Positions 61,518 to 64,000 of a stretch of DNA of 64,000 bases are shown piece by piece (the first letter of the stretch is position 1; every line of letters starts with the position of its first letter). A program made the translations under genes and the position numbers. The notes beneath the pieces are model-generated. The model did no database searches. It worked only from the letters and a program-made list of their open reading frames with translations, and was not told the origin of the DNA. Source of the DNA: Clostridium culturomicium. Its GTDB lineage: Bacteria; Bacillota; Clostridia; Clostridiales; Clostridiaceae. The stretch is from positions 299,033-363,032 of the forward strand of contig NZ_CCXK01000016.1 in NCBI RefSeq assembly GCF_000821305.1, given 5' to 3'.

Positions 61518-62173
61518 TATTTTATCACCTCAACACTTCCAATCTTTCCTTCATCTATTGTTATTCTCTTATTAAATATTCCTTCACTCTGTTCTTTGCT
61601 ATGGGTTATCCATAAAACCGTTACCCCTTTATGATTAAGTTCTTTTACATATTCCTCAATCACCTTAGCATTTTCCTTATCAAGAGCCGCTGTAGCTTCA
61701 TCTAATAATATAATGTCTGGTTCAAAAATGAAATTTCTAATAAGAGCAATTCTCTGCTTTTCTCCTCCAGATAGAGACTTAACCTGCTTATCTAGAAAGC
61801 TTTCATCTAAATTAAATCTTTTTAAAAGTGCTATAACCCTAGCCTTGTCCATTTGTTTTTTTCTAATTTTAAATGGAAACTCTAAATTCTCGCACACCTT
61901 ATCTCCAAATAAATGTGGAAGCTGGACACAGTAACTTATCTTTCTTCTTAACTCTAAAGGATTATACTCTTTATAGTTTTTTCCATCATAATACAACTCC
62001 CCAGATGTTATAGAAATTAAATCAGAGCATATCTTTAAAAACGTACTCTTTCCACTACCCGATTGTCCAACTATTGAAATACAATCACCTTTTTCAATAT
62101 CTAGGGTTATACCATTTAAAATTTGAGTATTATCCGCTTCATAAGTTAAATTTTTTATACTTAATATAGCCAT
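61517..62173 (-). CDS. fetA: FetA-type ABC ATPase
   Basis: The 218-residue ATPase has Walker A GQSGSGKST (36-44), the signature LSGGEKQRIAL, Walker B IILLDEATAALD and the switch His in WITHS. It powers FetB. The pair has no other gene in its unit, and the ATPase start at 62173 follows a GGAGGG-type site. Confidence 0.93.
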   Translation of the reverse strand: MAILSIKNLTYEADNTQILNGITLDIEKGDCISIVGQSGSGKSTFLKICSDLISITSGELYYDGKNYKEYNPLELRRKISYCVQLPHLFGDKVCENLEFPFKIRKKQMDKARVIALLKRFNLDESFLDKQVKSLSGGEKQRIALIRNFIFEPDIILLDEATAALDKENAKVIEEYVKELNHKGVTVLWITHSKEQSEGIFNKRITIDEGKIGSVEVIK

Positions 62174-62287
62174 ATTTTCCCTCCATTAGCTTGTTCTCCA
62201 GTATCAATCTAAAGATATAATATCATAGCTCCTTGTTATTTAACACCTTGAAGCTATTATTAACCTTTTACAAGATGACTATAAAAA

Positions 62288-62325
62288 AATTAAGCTGTTA
62301 AGAATCAGTTCTTAACAGCTTAATT
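62288..62325 (-). terminator. Terminator of the sugar-binding lipoprotein gene
   Basis: A 17-bp perfect stem (62288-62304 with 62309-62325) with a 4-base loop is followed on the minus strand by TTTTTTT. Confidence 0.85.
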
Positions 62326-62344
62326 ATCTAATTTAAATATTTAA

Positions 62345-63721
62345 CTATTTTATTATAGCAGCTCTCATTTTGTCAGTTGCATCTTGTAAGTCCTTCTGCC
62401 ATTGTTCAACAGTCTTATCTCCACTCATTATAGAGTCGATAGTTCCACACCAAACTGCTTTGTAATCTAAGCCTTCAACAGCTTCAGTTCCTACAAAGCT
62501 TCCCATTACTGGAAGAGCTCCATTATCATATACTTGTAATAATTCAACTTGAAGTGGCTCTAAGTGGTTTTTAGCTATTTCAATTGCTCCAACTACTGGT
62601 ACAGCAGCTTTTGCTTTTTCAGCAATTATTTCAACTGCTTCATCACTGTACATATATGCCATGAATTTCTTAGCTAAATCAGCATTTTTTGCATCAGCTG
62701 GAATATACATTTGCTCAAAGAAGTTGTAAGAGTATGAATCTCCACCCTTTTCAAATGCTGGGTAAGCCATGAAGCCCCATTCAAATCCGTCTGCTCTTGG
62801 AGCATCCTTCATTTCGTCTGGAAGCCAGTTTCCGTTAGGTACAAATAAAGCTTTGTTGTCTAAGATTAATTGTTGGTTTTTAGTAAAGCTTTGGCCATTT
62901 GCATTAGATACTACTGATGGCTCTATATAATCTTTTAATTTACCAATTGTTTTTAAAACTTTAGTTCCAACTTCGCCAGTCCAGAAGCCTTCGCCGTAGT
63001 TGTTAAATTCATTGTAAGCATCAATTCCGCCTGCTGCAGCTATCATAGCTGGGAATACAGCATCAAAGTATCCAGCAACTGGATAAGAGAATAAGTATAT
63101 TCCATCAGCTTTAGCCTTATCGCCTAAAGCAAAGAACTCATCCCAAGTTGTTGGAAGCTCATAACCTTTTTCTTCAAATAATCCTTTATTATAGAATAAA
63201 CCTGTTGGACTATAGAATAAAGGTGCTAAATAAGTCTTACCATCTCCATATGGAGCAGTAGCTGTTGTGTCTAAGAATCCTGGAAGAATCTTATCTTCAA
63301 CTGTTACATCTTCTCCTGGAACAGTCATTTTTAATACATCAGAAAGATCAGTTAAAGCTTTTTCTTTAATAAATGTTTCAGTTAAAGCTTCTGGTCTTGA
63401 TGTTGCTAAGTATATTAAGTCTGGTACATTACCAGCTTGGATTTGAGGTCTTATTACTTCTTCAATATTAGATTCAGCAGTAACCTCAACTTTAACTCCT
63501 TCATTAGCAGCTTCAAATTTTTCTATTAATGGTGCCCAGAATTCGTCACCATATCCTCCCTTAAGAGCTGCAATTTTTAACACTTGTTCTTCAGCTGCAG
63601 GCTTGTCCCCACCTGTAGTATCACTTCCTGCTGAGTCATCCCCTGATTTACTAGAACATCCTACAAAAGTTGTAGCTGTTATAGCCATGGCTAATAGCAA
63701 TGATAATTTTTTAAATTTCAT
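62345..63721 (-). CDS. Carbohydrate-binding lipoprotein of an ABC transporter (NgcE-like)
   Basis: The 458-residue solute-binding protein (family 1) has the lipobox FVGC (Cys22), an Asp/Gly/Ser linker and a long binding domain with LAPLFYSPTGLFYNKGLF and TWDEFFALGDKAK. It resembles the NgcE group of N-acetylglucosamine or chitobiose-binding proteins. Permease genes are expected but are not downstream here: a strong terminator follows, so the partners must lie elsewhere, or beyond the right edge on another unit. The start has AAGGAGG. Confidence 0.88.
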   Translation of the reverse strand: MKFKKLSLLLAMAITATTFVGCSSKSGDDSAGSDTTGGDKPAAEEQVLKIAALKGGYGDEFWAPLIEKFEAANEGVKVEVTAESNIEEVIRPQIQAGNVPDLIYLATSRPEALTETFIKEKALTDLSDVLKMTVPGEDVTVEDKILPGFLDTTATAPYGDGKTYLAPLFYSPTGLFYNKGLFEEKGYELPTTWDEFFALGDKAKADGIYLFSYPVAGYFDAVFPAMIAAAGGIDAYNEFNNYGEGFWTGEVGTKVLKTIGKLKDYIEPSVVSNANGQSFTKNQQLILDNKALFVPNGNWLPDEMKDAPRADGFEWGFMAYPAFEKGGDSYSYNFFEQMYIPADAKNADLAKKFMAYMYSDEAVEIIAEKAKAAVPVVGAIEIAKNHLEPLQVELLQVYDNGALPVMGSFVGTEAVEGLDYKAVWCGTIDSIMSGDKTVEQWQKDLQDATDKMRAAIIK

Positions 63722-64000
63722 AGTTATTTCCTCCTTAACCCTTATGCCTTAATTTTATTGAAAATTCTAAAGCTTTGCAATAAGCTTATTGTTTTTTTTG
63801 TTATATATCTTGCTGGATTAACAATTTAGCTATAAAGTTTTTAATAAATAAAAAATTGTAGAATCATAAATAAATATCTAAGTACTTCAATAACTTTTCT
63901 ACTATAATAAAAATTTATTTTAGATTTCTAAAAAAACTCTTATAAAAATACCTGTACATATTTATTATTTTAAAGCTTTCTACTTTTATTATATTTCTTA
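63722..64000. other. AT-rich leader region upstream of the lipoprotein gene
   Basis: No gene, RNA or clear operator is visible in the last 279 bases. The promoter of the lipoprotein gene must lie here, but several TATAAT-like and TTGAAG-like sequences compete and I cannot choose. Confidence 0.4.

Noticed and set aside
1..64000. CRISPR arrays, prophage or integrated element
   Set aside because: No regularly spaced repeats, integrase, transposase or phage structural genes were seen. The holin-like gene is isolated.

Overview
The window looks like a chromosomal segment of a low-G+C anaerobic Firmicute, most likely Clostridium sensu stricto (cluster I). The support is strong AT bias, AGGAGG-type ribosome binding sites, an oxygen-sensitive ribonucleotide reductase (NrdDG), a rubredoxin-first (reverse) rubrerythrin, and an Agr prepeptide whose processing tail is almost the C. 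perfringens one. I cannot name the species. Most genes lie on the minus strand. There is no phage, plasmid, insertion sequence or CRISPR array.

Layout. 0-9 kb: the start of an unknown gene, bioY with a BirA-type operator, a MATE exporter, a secreted CAP-domain protein, topB, an alpha/beta hydrolase broken by two amber codons, and galE. 9.4-19 kb: a maltodextrin locus read right to left: malE, an internal hairpin, malF, malG, a palindromic MITE-like repeat, a lipoprotein alpha-amylase, maltodextrin phosphorylase and malQ. It is headed by a cre-like box and further inverted repeats. 19-29 kb: a membrane-anchored Mrr-like nuclease, a DUF819 protein, a metallo-beta-lactamase protein, asnA, two small zinc-ribbon proteins, two separate cobalamin riboswitches each followed by a terminator and a small gene of unknown function, and cardiolipin synthase.

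29.8-34.2 kb is the most interesting part. A tight operon encodes a DUF5317-like membrane protein, a second small membrane protein, AgrB, AgrD and a membrane protein with GGDEF and HD-GYP domains. A holin-like protein lies just upstream. No AgrC/AgrA pair is present, so peptide signalling appears to be coupled directly to c-di-GMP turnover. 34-46 kb: a CNT nucleoside transporter, nrdDG with a possible NrdR box, dCMP deaminase, a Crp/Fnr regulator, DUF1540 and reverse rubrerythrin genes, tRNA-Gly(CCC), traces of a decayed LysR gene beside a YeiH transporter, a four-domain CoA-disulfide reductase/rhodanese/TusA/DsrE fusion, and a nitroreductase.

46-64 kb: a DinG-like helicase, a membrane glycerophosphodiesterase, msrB, pepF, a small protein with an internal duplication, a candidate small RNA, a CcdA/TlpA thiol-redox operon, a WG-repeat protein, a PAS-GGDEF-EAL protein, a RelA/SpoT-domain alarmone synthetase, fetAB, and a sugar-binding lipoprotein at the right edge. 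Two c-di-GMP enzymes and one (p)ppGpp enzyme within 31 kb, next to a quorum-sensing locus, make this a signalling-rich segment. Terminator hairpins at most gene ends define the transcription units well.
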